Source: Lentzea xinjiangensis (lineage in GTDB: Bacteria > Actinomycetota > Actinomycetes > Mycobacteriales > Pseudonocardiaceae). Taken from it: a stretch of 64,000 nt of DNA. The notes under the pieces are model-generated. The model had not been told where the DNA came from. It did no database searches and worked only from the letters and a program-made list of their open reading frames with translations. The position numbers were made by a program, and so were the translations under genes. The DNA lies in NCBI RefSeq assembly GCF_900110955.1, contig NZ_FOFR01000001.1:542410-606409 (forward strand). Direction: 5' to 3'. Shown in pieces: positions 8,861 through 16,790 of the stretch (the first letter of the stretch is position 1; every line of letters begins with the position of its first letter).

Positions 8861-11038
8861 TTAAGCCGCTGATGGGCGGAATCCCCGTAGTCGCAAGCTG
8901 TTGCTGACAACGAACACGCTGCTGAAGGCCATCGCGGCGCCCGCGATCATCGGGTTCAGCAGCCCGAGCGCCGCGAGCGGGAGTCCAGCGACGTTGTAGG
9001 CGAACGCCCAGAAGAGGTTGCCCTTGATCGTGCGCAAAGTCCTGCGCGACAACCGGATGGCGTCGGCTGCCGCGCGCAGGTCGCCGCGCACGAGGGTCAG
9101 GTCGCTCGCCTCGATGGCCACGTCGGTGCCGGTTCCCATGGCCAGCCCCAGATCCGCGGCGGCGAGGGCCGGCGCGTCGTTCACGCCGTCGCCGACCATG
9201 GCCACGACTCGGCCCTGTGCCTGGAGTTCGCGGACGGCTTCGACCTTCTGCGCGGGCAGGACGCCGGCGATGACCTGGTCGATGCCCACCTCGGCGGCGA
9301 CGGCGGCGGCCACTGTCGCGTTGTCGCCGGTCAGCAGCACCGGGTGCAGGCCGAGCTCCTTCAGTTCGCGGATCGCTTGCGCGGACGTGGGTTTCACGAC
9401 GTCCGACACGGCGATGAGGCCGACAACCTTGTCATCAAAGGAAACCGCGACCACTGTGCGAGCCGCGTGGACGGTCAGGGCGTCAGCCAGTTCGCCTGGC
9501 AGGGATGCCGGGTCCACCCGGCCGACGGCGACGCGCCGGTCCTCCACCACGCCGCTGACACCGATGCCACCGGTGGAGGCGAAGTCCGAGACGGGCGGGA
9601 GGTCGGGCACCTCGCGGGTGATCGCCGCGGCGATCGGGTGTTCGGACGCGTTCTCGACGGCTGCCGCGCACCGCAGCACCTCCTCCCGCGGCACGCCGTC
9701 CGCGGGAACCACGTCGACCAGCGTCAACCGGCCGGTGGTGACCGTGCCGGTCTTGTCCAGGACCACGGTGTCGACCCGCCGCGTCGACTCCAGCACCTCC
9801 GGGCCCTTCACCAGGATCCCGAGCTGGGCGCCGCGCCCGGTGCCGACGAGCAACGCCGTGGGCGTGGCCAGGCCCAGCGCGCAGGGACACGCGATCACGA
9901 GCACGGCCACCGCCGCCGTCACCGCGAACCCGAGCGGCCGGCCCGCCAGCAGCCACCCGCCGAACGACGCCAGCGCGATCAGCACGACGACCGGGACGAA
10001 CACCGCCGACACCCGGTCGGCCAGCCGCTGCACCTCGGCCTTGCCCGTCTGGGCCTGCTCGACCAGCCGCGCCATCCGCGCGAGCTGCGTGCCGGCGCCG
10101 ACGGACGTGGCCCGCACGACCAGCCGGCCGCCCGCGTTGACCGTCCCGCCGACCACGGGGTCGCCGGGGCCGACCTCGACCGGCACGGACTCGCCGGTGA
10201 CCAGCGAGCGGTCGACGGCGGAGCTGCCCTCGGCCACTAGGCCGTCCGTGGCGACGCGCTCACCCGGACGGACCACGAAGCGTTCGCCGACCTGGAGCTG
10301 ACCGATCGGCACGCGGGTCTCCGCGCCGTCGCGCAGCACCGCCACGTCCTTGGCGCCGAGCGCGAGCAGCGACCGCAGGGCGGCACCCGCGCTGCGCTTG
10401 GACCGGGCCTCCAGCCAGCGGCCGAGCAGCAGGAACGCGGTCACGCCGACCGCGACCTCCAGGTAGATGTCCGCGGAGGTGGTGGGGCGCGGCAACAGGC
10501 TGAACTCGTGCCGCATGCCGATCGTCCCGGCTTCGCCGAACACCAGCGCGGAGAGCGACCACAGGTACGACACCGTGACGCCCATCGACACGAGGGTGTC
10601 CATGGTGCCGGCGCCGTGCCGTGCGTTCACGAAGGCCGCGCGGTGGAACGGCCAGCCGCACACCCACACGACCACGCTCGCCAGCGCCAGCGCCACCCAC
10701 TGCCAGACGGGGAACTGCCACGCGGGCACCATCGACACCGCGATCACCGGCAGGCCGAGCGCCGCGGCCAGCGCGAACCGCAGCCCCGGCTCGCCGGAGC
10801 CGGCCGGGCCGGCGGTGACCTCCGGCCGGGGCTCCCCGGCGTCGTAGCCGGCCTCCCGCACGGTCGACACCAGGTCCTGGACCCGCACACCGGCGGGGAA
10901 CTGGACGCTGGCCTTCTCGGTCGCGTAGTTCACGGTGGCGGAGACGCCGTCGAGCTTGTTCAGCTTGCGTTCGACGCGCCGGGCGCAGGCGGCGCACGTC
11001 ATGCCGCTGATGCTCAGCTCGACGACGGTCGTGGTCAT
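8861..11038 (-). CDS. copA: Copper-exporting P1B-type ATPase
   Basis: The 725-aa protein has an N-terminal heavy-metal-associated domain (GMTCAAC, residues 12-18), membrane helices, an actuator loop with TGES (281-284) and the P1B-1 motif CPC (384-386). The phosphorylation site DKTGT (428-432), the HP pair (467-468) and GDGVNDAP (616-623) follow. All catalytic motifs are intact. It pumps Cu(I) out of the cytoplasm. The start at ATG 11038 overlaps the stop of the chaperone gene by one base; a GTG at 11041 is also possible. Confidence 0.95.
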   Translation of the reverse strand: MTTTVVELSISGMTCAACARRVERKLNKLDGVSATVNYATEKASVQFPAGVRVQDLVSTVREAGYDAGEPRPEVTAGPAGSGEPGLRFALAAALGLPVIAVSMVPAWQFPVWQWVALALASVVVWVCGWPFHRAAFVNARHGAGTMDTLVSMGVTVSYLWSLSALVFGEAGTIGMRHEFSLLPRPTTSADIYLEVAVGVTAFLLLGRWLEARSKRSAGAALRSLLALGAKDVAVLRDGAETRVPIGQLQVGERFVVRPGERVATDGLVAEGSSAVDRSLVTGESVPVEVGPGDPVVGGTVNAGGRLVVRATSVGAGTQLARMARLVEQAQTGKAEVQRLADRVSAVFVPVVVLIALASFGGWLLAGRPLGFAVTAAVAVLVIACPCALGLATPTALLVGTGRGAQLGILVKGPEVLESTRRVDTVVLDKTGTVTTGRLTLVDVVPADGVPREEVLRCAAAVENASEHPIAAAITREVPDLPPVSDFASTGGIGVSGVVEDRRVAVGRVDPASLPGELADALTVHAARTVVAVSFDDKVVGLIAVSDVVKPTSAQAIRELKELGLHPVLLTGDNATVAAAVAAEVGIDQVIAGVLPAQKVEAVRELQAQGRVVAMVGDGVNDAPALAAADLGLAMGTGTDVAIEASDLTLVRGDLRAAADAIRLSRRTLRTIKGNLFWAFAYNVAGLPLAALGLLNPMIAGAAMAFSSVFVVSNSLRLRGFRPSAA

Positions 11039-11244
11039 CACGCGACCTGGTAACCGGCCTCGGTGACGGCGGCGACGACCTCGGCGCGGTCGAGCTCGCG
11101 GTCGCTGGTCACGGTCACCGCGCCGGTCTCCAGGACGACGTCGACGCCCGTGACGCCGGCGACCTCGCCCAGTTCCTCCTTGACGGAGCTGACGCAGTGG
11201 CCGCAGGTCATGCCGGTGACGGTGTAGGTGGCAGAGACGGACAT
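11038..11244 (-). CDS. copZ: Copper chaperone, heavy-metal-associated domain protein
   Basis: The 68-aa protein is a single HMA domain with the Cu(I) site GMTCGHC at residues 11-17 and ends EAGYQVA. It delivers Cu(I) to the ATPase encoded immediately downstream; the genes overlap and are co-translated. Its promoter lies in the short gap to 11299, which carries a CsoR-like box at 11278-11292. Confidence 0.93.
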   Translation of the reverse strand: MSVSATYTVTGMTCGHCVSSVKEELGEVAGVTGVDVVLETGAVTVTSDRELDRAEVVAAVTEAGYQVA

Positions 11245-11277
11245 CGGAGTGCCTTTCCGTTCGGGGAGCTCCGATGA

Positions 11278-11292
11278 TACCCCCTAGGGGTA
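11278..11292. promoter_or_regulatory. CsoR-like copper operator
   Basis: TACCCCCTAGGGGTA contains the perfect palindrome CCCCTAGGGG and closely fits the TACCC...GGGTA pattern of CsoR-family operators. It sits 34 bases upstream of the copZ start. Copper binding to CsoR would release it and switch on copZA. No csoR gene is in the window. Confidence 0.7.
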
Positions 11293-11298
11293 AGCCGT

Positions 11299-11553
11299 CT
11301 ACTCAGGACTGTCGGGTTTTGGCTGGTCCAGGTTCTGGATGTCCTTCTCGATCCGGTTGACCAGGTCGTCCAGGCCCTCGAGCATCTTGTCGAGCTCGGC
11401 CATCCGGGAGCCGAACGCGGACTCGATGTCGGCGTCGATGGAGTCGATGTCGATGCCGCTGATCGCCTTGAAGATCTCCTGCTGGTCGACCGGCGGTGGA
11501 GACGCGTTTTGGCCCTCTGCTCCGGGGGAAGGTTCCGGCGTGGGATCAGTCAT
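11299..11553 (-). CDS. Small acidic protein of unknown function
   Basis: The 84-aa protein (ATG 11553; a GTG at 11583 would add ten residues) has a disordered Pro/Glu/Ser N terminus. An amphipathic Asp/Glu-rich helix region follows (about 32-75: [20 protein letters not shown], then [20 protein letters not shown]). It may form a coiled coil. No domain is recognised. Its stop lies 7 bases from the copper operator, and it ends in the copZ promoter region. Confidence 0.5.
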   Translation of the reverse strand: MTDPTPEPSPGAEGQNASPPPVDQQEIFKAISGIDIDSIDADIESAFGSRMAELDKMLEGLDDLVNRIEKDIQNLDQPKPDSPE

Positions 11554-11707
11554 GGGCTCATCATCCCCTGGCGAGTTCTCCACGAGGCGTGGGCCGCACC
11601 TGTACGGAAAGTAACGCTGGGTGTCGGTGGAATCACTCTGCGGGGGGCTGCGGCCGTTGTCCCAGGTCGCTTAGCCTCGCGCCAACCTCAAGTCGGGGAG
11701 GGTGCTC

Positions 11708-11953
11708 ATGAGTGGGTCACTGGAAGTGCGGAAGTTCCTGTTCACGCAGGACGACGGCATGTCGCGGCAGGGCGGGCCGAGCGTGCCGGCCCAGCGCAGC
11801 GGAGAACCTTCGCGGATCTCCGACGAGCAGGTCCACCGGGCGCGGCTCGCCGTCGCGCGCAGCGCCCTGGGCGCCGAGGACTGCCGGATGCTGCTCGACA
11901 TGCTGGGCCTGTCACCGGGCGAGGACGGCGGGACGCCTCCAGTGCAGCGGTGA
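11708..11953 (+). CDS. Small uncharacterised protein
   Basis: ATG 11708 is chosen because GGGGAGGG ends 6 bases before it; a GTG at 11702 abuts that site and is less suitable. The 81-aa product starts MSGSLEVRKFLFTQDDGMS and has a helical middle (SDEQVHRARLAVARSALG) and a disordered C terminus. No family is recognised. A terminator-like stem follows 20 bases after the stop, so it is transcribed alone. Confidence 0.5.
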   Translation: MSGSLEVRKFLFTQDDGMSRQGGPSVPAQRSGEPSRISDEQVHRARLAVARSALGAEDCRMLLDMLGLSPGEDGGTPPVQR

Positions 11954-11972
11954 GGGTCGTGCGAACGCGGAA

Positions 11973-12028
11973 GCGGCCCTGACTCGAGGCGCGCACCCCC
12001 CGGTGGCGCGTCTGCAGGACAGGGCCGC
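11973..12028 (+). terminator. Probable terminator after the 81-aa gene
   Basis: GCGGCCCTG (11973-11981) pairs perfectly with CAGGGCCGC (12020-12028), and an inner CGCGCACC/GGTGGCGCG stem pairs imperfectly. There is no T run, which is common for GC-rich actinobacteria. Confidence 0.55.
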
Positions 12029-12034
12029 ATCCTG

Positions 12035-12056
12035 AAACATACCCACCGGTCTCTTT
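12035..12056. promoter_or_regulatory. ARE-like butyrolactone-receptor operator
   Basis: AAACATACC (12035-12043) and GGTCTCTTT (12048-12056) form an imperfect inverted repeat (7 of 9 pairs) around CACC, with ACCGGT near the centre. This matches the look of autoregulatory elements bound by ArpA/ScbR-type receptors. It ends 24 bases before the start of such a receptor gene, so autoregulation is the simple reading. Confidence 0.55.
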
Positions 12057-12080
12057 CGCGGCAACGGCTAACCTGCACCC

Positions 12081-12719
12081 ATGCCCCAGCAGGACCGGGC
12101 GTACGCGACCCGTGAGGCGATACTCCACGCCGCGGCGGAGGAGTTCGACCAGCACGGTTACGAGCGAACGTCGCTAACAGCAGTGCTCGCGCGCGCCGGG
12201 CTCACCAAGGGCGCCTTCTACTTCCACTTCCCCTCCAAGGACGCGGTCGCCGGTGCGCTCGTTGAACGCCAGAACGAGCTGTGGGCCGAGCTGCGGGAGT
12301 CGTGGCGGGCGCGCGGGGCGGATCCGCTGAGCGCGCTCCACGGCATGTTCGCCGAGTCCGCGGACCGGATGGCCGCCGACGTCGTGCTGCGCGCCGGCGT
12401 GCGGCTGAACGCCGAACGCGAGGTCGGCTATCCCGGCGTCCCCAACACCCACGTCATGTGGGAGAAGCTGATCGCCACCTACGTCGCCGAGGCGGGTGAA
12501 CGCGGGGACCTGCTGCCGGGGGTCGACCCGGAGGCCGTGGCGCGCACGTTGTGCAGCGCCGCTCTCGGCGCCCGGTTGATCTCGTCGGCGACGACGGCGT
12601 GCGCGGACTTCCCGAAGCGGATCCGCGAGGTGCTCGCGCACGTGCTGCCCTGCGTGGCGTCTTCCCGGTGGAAGTTGTCTGGATCACAAAAGACGCCTGA
12701 AGGGCCTGATGGGCCGTGA
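12081..12719 (+). CDS. TetR-family regulator, ScbR/ArpA-like gamma-butyrolactone receptor
   Basis: The 212-aa protein begins MPQQDRAYATREAILHAAAE and has the HTH of the butyrolactone-receptor subfamily: TSLTAVLARAGLTKGAFYFHF (residues about 34-54). The ligand domain carries the GVRLNAE...YPGVP...W segment usual in that subfamily. Such proteins repress antibiotic or differentiation genes until a gamma-butyrolactone binds. No afsA-type synthase is in the window, so this receptor is an orphan here. The last ~19 residues (from about SSRWKLSG) are low-complexity and run into a terminator-like stem. The upstream ARE-like site suggests autorepression. Confidence 0.85.
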   Translation: MPQQDRAYATREAILHAAAEEFDQHGYERTSLTAVLARAGLTKGAFYFHFPSKDAVAGALVERQNELWAELRESWRARGADPLSALHGMFAESADRMAADVVLRAGVRLNAEREVGYPGVPNTHVMWEKLIATYVAEAGERGDLLPGVDPEAVARTLCSAALGARLISSATTACADFPKRIREVLAHVLPCVASSRWKLSGSQKTPEGPDGP

Positions 12720-12727
12720 ACAGGCGT
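12693..12727 (+). terminator. Terminator-like stem overlapping the end of the TetR gene
   Basis: ACGCCTG (12693-12699) pairs with CAGGCGT (12721-12727), with GGGCC/GGCC pairing inside the loop, and is followed by TTGTTGATTT. A second stem, GACCTGCC (12742-12749) with GGCAGGTC (12765-12772), follows at once. Together they probably isolate the TetR gene from the tRNA cluster. Confidence 0.5.
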
Positions 12728-12795
12728 TTGTTGATTTGGCCGACCTGCCGCTGAAGACCTTTTGGGCAGGTCACGGCCTAAGTAGGACCCCCGTT

Positions 12796-12825
12796 TTGGA
12801 GGTGCGTGGACCTATGCCATATGCT
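12796..12825 (+). promoter_or_regulatory. Probable promoter of the tRNA cluster
   Basis: TTGGAG (12796-12801) and TATGCT (12820-12825) are separated by 18 bases. Transcription would start near 12832, about 18 bases before the first tRNA. No other good match lies between the preceding terminator and the tRNAs. Confidence 0.5.
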
Positions 12826-12849
12826 TACGATGCTTCCAGAGACCAGCTA

Positions 12850-12922
12850 GTCCCCATCATCTAGCGGCCTAGGATCCCGCCCTTTCAAGGCGGTCGCGCG
12901 GGTTCGAATCCCGTTGGGGGCA
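12850..12922 (+). tRNA. tRNA-Glu (anticodon UUC)
   Basis: The 73-base cloverleaf has acceptor GTCCCCA pairing with TGGGGGC (one G-U), discriminator A, a D-arm with AGCGGCCTAGGA, anticodon loop CTTTCAA (TTC) and the T-arm GGGTTCGAATCCC. The CCA end is not encoded. Confidence 0.95.
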
Positions 12923-12968
12923 CGCAGTAAAGTAGAGTAAGATCTACTGGTAAGATCAGCAAGAGCAA

Positions 12969-13042
12969 GGCCCAGTGGCGCAGTTGGTTAGCGCGTCGCC
13001 CTGTCACGGCGAAGGTCGCGGGTTCGAGTCCCGTCTGGGTCG
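12969..13042 (+). tRNA. tRNA-Asp (anticodon GUC)
   Basis: The 74-base cloverleaf has acceptor GGCCCAG pairing with CTGGGTC, discriminator G, D-loop AGTTGGTTA, an anticodon loop with GTC and T-arm GGGTTCGAGTCCC. The CCA end is not encoded. It is the second gene of the cluster, 46 bases after tRNA-Glu. Confidence 0.95.
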
Positions 13043-13057
13043 CTTCATCTAGTTCAT

Positions 13058-13131
13058 GGCCAGGTAGCTCAGTTGGTACGAGCGACCGCCTGAAAAGCGG
13101 TAGGTCGGCGGTTCGACCCCGCCCCTGGCCA
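13058..13131 (+). tRNA. tRNA-Phe (anticodon GAA)
   Basis: The 74-base cloverleaf has acceptor GGCCAGG pairing with CCTGGCC, discriminator A, D-loop AGTTGGTACGA, anticodon loop CTGAAAA (GAA) and T-arm GCGGTTCGACCCCGC. It is the last of the Glu-Asp-Phe cluster and is followed by a terminator. Confidence 0.95.
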
Positions 13132-13142
13132 TCCCTCTTCGG

Positions 13143-13177
13143 AAGAAGCCCCCGCAGAACGCTGCGGGGGCTTCTTT
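13143..13177 (+). terminator. Terminator of the tRNA cluster
   Basis: A 13-bp perfect stem (13144-13156 with 13163-13175) has loop GAACGC, extends by A-T and G-T pairs and ends in CTTCTTTC. It lies between the tRNAs and the convergent PP2C-like gene and may serve both. Confidence 0.85.
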
Positions 13178-13179
13178 CG

Positions 13180-13890
13180 TCATGCACCGGACGTCGTGAT
13201 CCGGGCGATCGCCTGGTCGTCGTGGATTTTGAAGCGGGGCCACCGCCGGCGCTCCGAATCGCCGCGTTCGGCTTCGCGGATTCGGTCGAGCACTTCCCCG
13301 AGGGGCATTCGCGCCAGGTCCTCCCACTCGAAGAGCCCGTACTCGGTCACTCCACAGGAGACACCGTCGGTGAGAGCGATCACGGTCGTGATCTCCGAAC
13401 GCGACCAGCTCGCGGTCCTCGCCCGCAGCCCGGCCTCCGGTTCGGCCTCCGCGACCCACCAGCCGTCCGGTTCGTTCTTCCACGCCAGGATGTCCGGCTC
13501 GGACCTCAGGTCCGCGAGCCGGGTGTCCTCGAGGACGTGGGTGGACTGTCCAAAAGCGACCACCGGCGTGTCGCAGAGCACGAGCGCGTCGATGGTCTCG
13601 TCGGTCCAGCGCACGATCGACGCCGTCGAGGACGGGGAGTCGCCAGGGACGAGGCCGTGCGCCTCGACGAGGTTCGCGATGGCCTGCGCGAGGACGTCGG
13701 TCAACGGGTCGGTGTCGTTGATCAGCTCGGCGAGCTCGTCGGCGAGTTCCGTGGCGTACCAACCGCCGTTGCGGTCCGGTGGCCTGCGCGAGGTGACGCC
13801 GTCGAGAACGATGACGGCGTTGCCCGTGACCCGGATCCGGTCCTCCGACGTGCGTCCCGGCGCCGCCTGCTCGGCAGTCTCGATCTTCAC
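13180..13890 (-). CDS. PP2C-like protein (phosphatase-fold, probable Ser/Thr phosphatase)
   Basis: GTG at 13890 follows GGTGGGG; the longer frame upstream overlaps the divergent genes and is not credible. The 236-aa protein has PP2C-like elements: TSEDRIRV near the N terminus (in place of the usual NQD), NAVIVLDGVTS (DG metal-site motif), VIALTDGVSCGV (TDG) and IHDDQAIARI at the C terminus (DD, as in DDxT). The acidic pattern fits a two-metal phosphatase with a divergent first motif. It is read divergently from the HTH/Clp-N pair and shares their palindromic operators. Confidence 0.65.
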   Translation of the reverse strand: MKIETAEQAAPGRTSEDRIRVTGNAVIVLDGVTSRRPPDRNGGWYATELADELAELINDTDPLTDVLAQAIANLVEAHGLVPGDSPSSTASIVRWTDETIDALVLCDTPVVAFGQSTHVLEDTRLADLRSEPDILAWKNEPDGWWVAEAEPEAGLRARTASWSRSEITTVIALTDGVSCGVTEYGLFEWEDLARMPLGEVLDRIREAERGDSERRRWPRFKIHDDQAIARITTSGA

Positions 13891-13905
13891 GGCCCCACCG
13901 TACGT

Positions 13906-13948
13906 GTCAACTTCGGTTGACGAACCGCGATCGTCAACGTACGTTGAC
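13906..13948. promoter_or_regulatory. Paired GTCAAC-N4-GTTGAC operators and a leaderless promoter
   Basis: Two 16-bp palindromes lie 27 bases apart: 13906-13921 (spacer TTCG) and 13933-13948 (spacer GTAC, perfect throughout). On the + strand TTGACG (13917-13922) and TACGTT (13940-13945), 17 bases apart, form a promoter that would start at about the ATG at 13952, giving a leaderless mRNA. Each palindrome covers one promoter element, so a bound regulator would block both directions. The HTH protein encoded next is the obvious binder. Confidence 0.65.
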
Positions 13949-13951
13949 AGC

Positions 13952-14161
13952 ATGACTGAAGCGACGGATCTCGCCACAGCGGCAGGGGACCGCGACCCGA
14001 AGGTGGGGTTGCGGGCCGTCAGCGCGTTGCGGCGACTGCTGGAACACCTGGAGGCCGCCCAGGTCCGCAGTGCGCGGGCGCAGGGCTGGTCGTGGCAGGA
14101 CATCGCGGCGGAGCTCGGGGTGTCCCGCCAGGCGGTCCACAAGAAGCACGGGGGTCGATGA
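13952..14161 (+). CDS. Small helix-turn-helix regulator paired with a Clp-N protein
   Basis: The 69-aa protein has an N-terminal helical region (AVSALRRLLEHLEAAQVRSA) and a C-terminal HTH: GWSWQDIAAELGVSRQAVHK (residues 45-64). It starts 4 bases after the second palindrome with no Shine-Dalgarno site, consistent with leaderless translation. Its TGA overlaps the ATG of the Clp-N gene (ATGA). This HTH plus Clp-N arrangement recurs in actinobacteria as I recall; the regulated targets are inferred to include itself. Confidence 0.8.
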   Translation: MTEATDLATAAGDRDPKVGLRAVSALRRLLEHLEAAQVRSARAQGWSWQDIAAELGVSRQAVHKKHGGR

Positions 14162-14685
14162 TGATCGCGGAACGGTTCACGAAGGAAGCCCGCGAGGCCG
14201 TCAAGGCCGCGGTGCAGGAGGCGGAACGGGTGCACGCGCCCGAGGTCGGCGTGGAGCACCTGCTGCTCGCGTTGCTCGACGCGCCGGTGCTGGCCGGCTT
14301 CGACCTGCCGCGCGGCGAGCTCGAGACGGCGTTCCGGGACTACCGGCGCAAGGGCGGTCTGACCAAGGCGGACGCGGAAGCGTTGCGGGGCTTGGGGATC
14401 GACGTCGACCAGGTGATCGAGTCGGCCGAGCAGTCGCTCGGGCCCGGCGTGCTGCGACCGGGCCCGCGCCGGCGGTGGTTCGGGATGCCGCTGGAGCCCG
14501 CGATGAAGAAGACGCTCGAGAACTCGCTGCGCGAGTCGCGCGACCTCGGCCACAACTACCTGGGGGTCGAGCACATCCTGCTCGCCCTGTTGCAGGGCGG
14601 GGGAATCGTGGCCGAGGTGCTGGGCGAGCGCGACGTCACGTACGGGGAGATTCGCAAGCGGGCCGCGAGCGCTCGCGCCAGGTGA
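14158..14685 (+). CDS. Clp N-domain protein without ATPase (ClpC/ClpA adaptor-like)
   Basis: The 175-aa protein contains two Clp N-terminal repeats: residues 2-50 (FTKEAREAVKAAVQEAERVH, VGVEHLLLALLD) and about 120-160 (MKKTLENSLRESRDLGHNYL, GVEHILLALLQGGG). There is no AAA module. Proteins like this may act as substrate adaptors or decoys for ClpC. Start ATG 14158 (or 14161) overlaps the HTH gene stop. The 3' end overlaps the convergent membrane-protein gene by 50 bases. Confidence 0.85.
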   Translation: MMIAERFTKEAREAVKAAVQEAERVHAPEVGVEHLLLALLDAPVLAGFDLPRGELETAFRDYRRKGGLTKADAEALRGLGIDVDQVIESAEQSLGPGVLRPGPRRRWFGMPLEPAMKKTLENSLRESRDLGHNYLGVEHILLALLQGGGIVAEVLGERDVTYGEIRKRAASARAR

Positions 14686-15280
14686 GCGCGGGCAGGAAGA
14701 GCTGCGACAGCGGGCCGATGCACACCGCGTAGAGGACCGTGCCGATGCCGACCGTGCCGCCGAGCAGCCAGCCGGTGCCGAGCACGAGCAGCTCGATTGC
14801 AGTGCGGGTGAGGCGCAGGGAGATGCCCGTGCGGCGGCAGAAGCCGGTCACCATGCCGTCGCGCGGGCCCGGCCCGAGCCGTGAGCCGACGTACGCGGCG
14901 AACGCCACGGCGTTCAGCACGATGCCCAGCACGAGCAGTCCGACGCGGGGCAGGAGTCCATGCGCCTCGGGCAGGACCGCCAGCGTCACGTCGACGCTGA
15001 CGGCGATGACCACCACGTTGCCGACGGTGCCGACGCCGGGCTTCTGCTTCAGCGGGATCCAGAGCAGCAGCACCGCGACGCCGGTGATCGCGGTGATCAG
15101 GCCGAAGCTCAGGCCGCTGCGCTCCGCGAGGCCCTCGTGCAGCACGTCCCACGGGTTCAGCCCGAGGGTTCCGCGGATCTGCATCGCCATGCTGGCGCCG
15201 TAGAGCCACAGGCCCGCGAGGAGCTGCGGGAGGCGCCGGGCCGGAGCGATCCTGACGGAGACCTGGTCGAGTGCGGTCAT
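14636..15280 (-). CDS. YczE-type membrane protein
   Basis: About 214 aa (ATG 15280; an ATG at 15289 is also open). Five or so membrane segments are visible, and the N-terminal part LWLYGASMAMQIRGTLGLNP followed by WDVLHEGLAERSG is typical of the YczE/YitT-like family. Function is unknown. It is divergent from a MocR regulator gene, the same pairing known for yczE-yczR. No Shine-Dalgarno site is seen at either start. Confidence 0.8.
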   Translation of the reverse strand: MTALDQVSVRIAPARRLPQLLAGLWLYGASMAMQIRGTLGLNPWDVLHEGLAERSGLSFGLITAITGVAVLLLWIPLKQKPGVGTVGNVVVIAVSVDVTLAVLPEAHGLLPRVGLLVLGIVLNAVAFAAYVGSRLGPGPRDGMVTGFCRRTGISLRLTRTAIELLVLGTGWLLGGTVGIGTVLYAVCIGPLSQLFLPALTWRERSRPACESPRT

Positions 15281-15308
15281 GGAGGCCATGTGGCCATACT
15301 GCGCTGTG

Positions 15309-15333
15309 ATTGGCTTGGATATCCATAGCCAAT
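15309..15333. promoter_or_regulatory. Palindromic operator between yczE-like and MocR genes
   Basis: ATTGGC (15309-15314) and GCCAAT (15328-15333) flank the perfect palindrome TGGATATCCA (15316-15325). The element lies in the short divergent promoter region and is the likely binding site of the MocR protein. Confidence 0.55.
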
Positions 15334-15349
15334 CCGCGATGATTGCCCC

Positions 15350-16786
15350 ATGCTCCCACCAGGTGGACGTATATCAGGCGCCCGACTGGCTCGTCTTCTC
15401 GGGTCGTGGCAACGCGGTGGTGCCCGGCAGTGCTCGACCGACCTCGCCGCGGCGGTCAAGCTGCTGGTCGCGGACGGCCGGTTGCCGGTCGGGACGCGGT
15501 TGCCGTCCGAGCGGGAGCTCACCGAGGCGCTGCCGGTGAGCCGCACCACGGTCACCACGGCGCTGGACCAGCTGCGCGCCGAGGGGGTGGTGGAGTCGCG
15601 GCGCGGGGCCGGGTCGTGGATCAACGGTCCCGTCGGCGCCGGTGGGGGGATCACCGGCGGCGACGACACGTTGATCGACCTGTCCCGCGCCGCGCCTCCC
15701 GCGCTGCCGTCCGTGCGGCTCGCGATGGACACCGCGATGGCCGCGATGCCGGAGCACCTCGCGTCGCACGGGTACGACGAGCGGGGCCTGCCGCTGCTGC
15801 GGCAGCGGATCGCGGACCGGTTCGCGGCGCGCGGGCTGCCGACGTCTCCCGACCAGATCGTGGTGACCTCCGGTGCCCAGCACGCGTGGGCGCTGGTGCT
15901 GCGGCTCTTCGCCGGGCCGGGTGACCGGGTGCTGGTGGAGCAGCCGAGCTACCCGAACGCGCTGGAGGCGGTGCGGGCGTCGTTCGCGATCCCCGTGCCG
16001 GTGCCGATGCTGACCGACGGGTGGGACGTCGACGGGTACGAGGCCGCGGTGCGCCAAGCGGGCCCCCGGCTGGCCTACCTGATCCCGGACTTCCAGAACC
16101 CGACCGGGCTGCGGATGCCGTCCGAGGCGCGGGAGGCGCTCTCGGCCGTGCTGCGCAAGACGCGCACCCCGCTGGTCGTCGACGAGACCCTGGTGGAGCT
16201 GGCGCTGGACGAGCGGGAGGCGCCGTTGCCGATGGCCGCGTTCGGCGGGGACTCCGTGGTGACGCTCGGCTCCGCCAGCAAGTCGCACTGGGGTGGACTG
16301 CGCGTCGGGTGGATCCGGGCTTCACGGGACGTCGTGCACCGGCTGCTGTCCACGCGGGCGGCGACCGACCTGGGCACGCCCGTGTTCGAGCAGCTCGTAC
16401 TGGCGGCGTTGCTGGAGTCGCCGGAGGCCGTTCTCCGGCCACGGCGCGCGGAGGCGCGCATCCGGCGCGACGTGGCGGTCGAGGCGCTGCGCCAGCACTG
16501 TCCACAGTGGAGCTTCGAGGTGCCGGCCGGCGGACTGGCGGTGTGGTGCGCGCTCGACGGGCCGGTGAGCACCCGGATCGCGGTGGTGGCGCAGAACCAC
16601 GGCCTGCGGCTCGTGCCGGGCTCCCGGTTCGCCGTGCACGGCGGGTGCGAGCAGATGCTCCGGGTGCCGTACACGCAGCCGCCCGAGGTGCTGCGGGAGG
16701 CGATCGGCCGTTTGGGTGTCGTTGCTGCATCCGTTGCCGGAACAGGGTTTCCGGCTGACGCGGACTTGGCGGCGCCGGTCGCGTGA
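15350..16786 (+). CDS. MocR-family regulator (GntR HTH fused to PLP-dependent aminotransferase domain)
   Basis: The 478-aa protein has a GntR winged helix (about 30-95: GTRLPSERELTEALPVSRTT, LRAEGVVESRRGAGS) and a class I aminotransferase-like domain. The latter includes YDERGLPLLRQRIADRF, VTSGAQHAWALVLRLF, LIPDFQNPTG and the PLP-lysine region GSASKSHWGGLRVGWI. Such proteins sense PLP or amino compounds and regulate the divergent gene, here the YczE-like protein. The first 30 residues are short for the family but the ATG at 15350 is the only good start. Confidence 0.9.
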   Translation: MLPPGGRISGARLARLLGSWQRGGARQCSTDLAAAVKLLVADGRLPVGTRLPSERELTEALPVSRTTVTTALDQLRAEGVVESRRGAGSWINGPVGAGGGITGGDDTLIDLSRAAPPALPSVRLAMDTAMAAMPEHLASHGYDERGLPLLRQRIADRFAARGLPTSPDQIVVTSGAQHAWALVLRLFAGPGDRVLVEQPSYPNALEAVRASFAIPVPVPMLTDGWDVDGYEAAVRQAGPRLAYLIPDFQNPTGLRMPSEAREALSAVLRKTRTPLVVDETLVELALDEREAPLPMAAFGGDSVVTLGSASKSHWGGLRVGWIRASRDVVHRLLSTRAATDLGTPVFEQLVLAALLESPEAVLRPRRAEARIRRDVAVEALRQHCPQWSFEVPAGGLAVWCALDGPVSTRIAVVAQNHGLRLVPGSRFAVHGGCEQMLRVPYTQPPEVLREAIGRLGVVAASVAGTGFPADADLAAPVA

Positions 16787-16790
16787 GACA

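Noticed and set aside
8251..8910. 219-codon frame covering the repeat region before copA
   Set aside because: No ribosome-binding site, overlaps the copA end, and the residues mirror the tandem DNA repeat.
12850..13131. Phage or integrative-element attachment site at the tRNA cluster
   Set aside because: No integrase gene, no repeat of a tRNA 3' end in the window, and the flanks look chromosomal.
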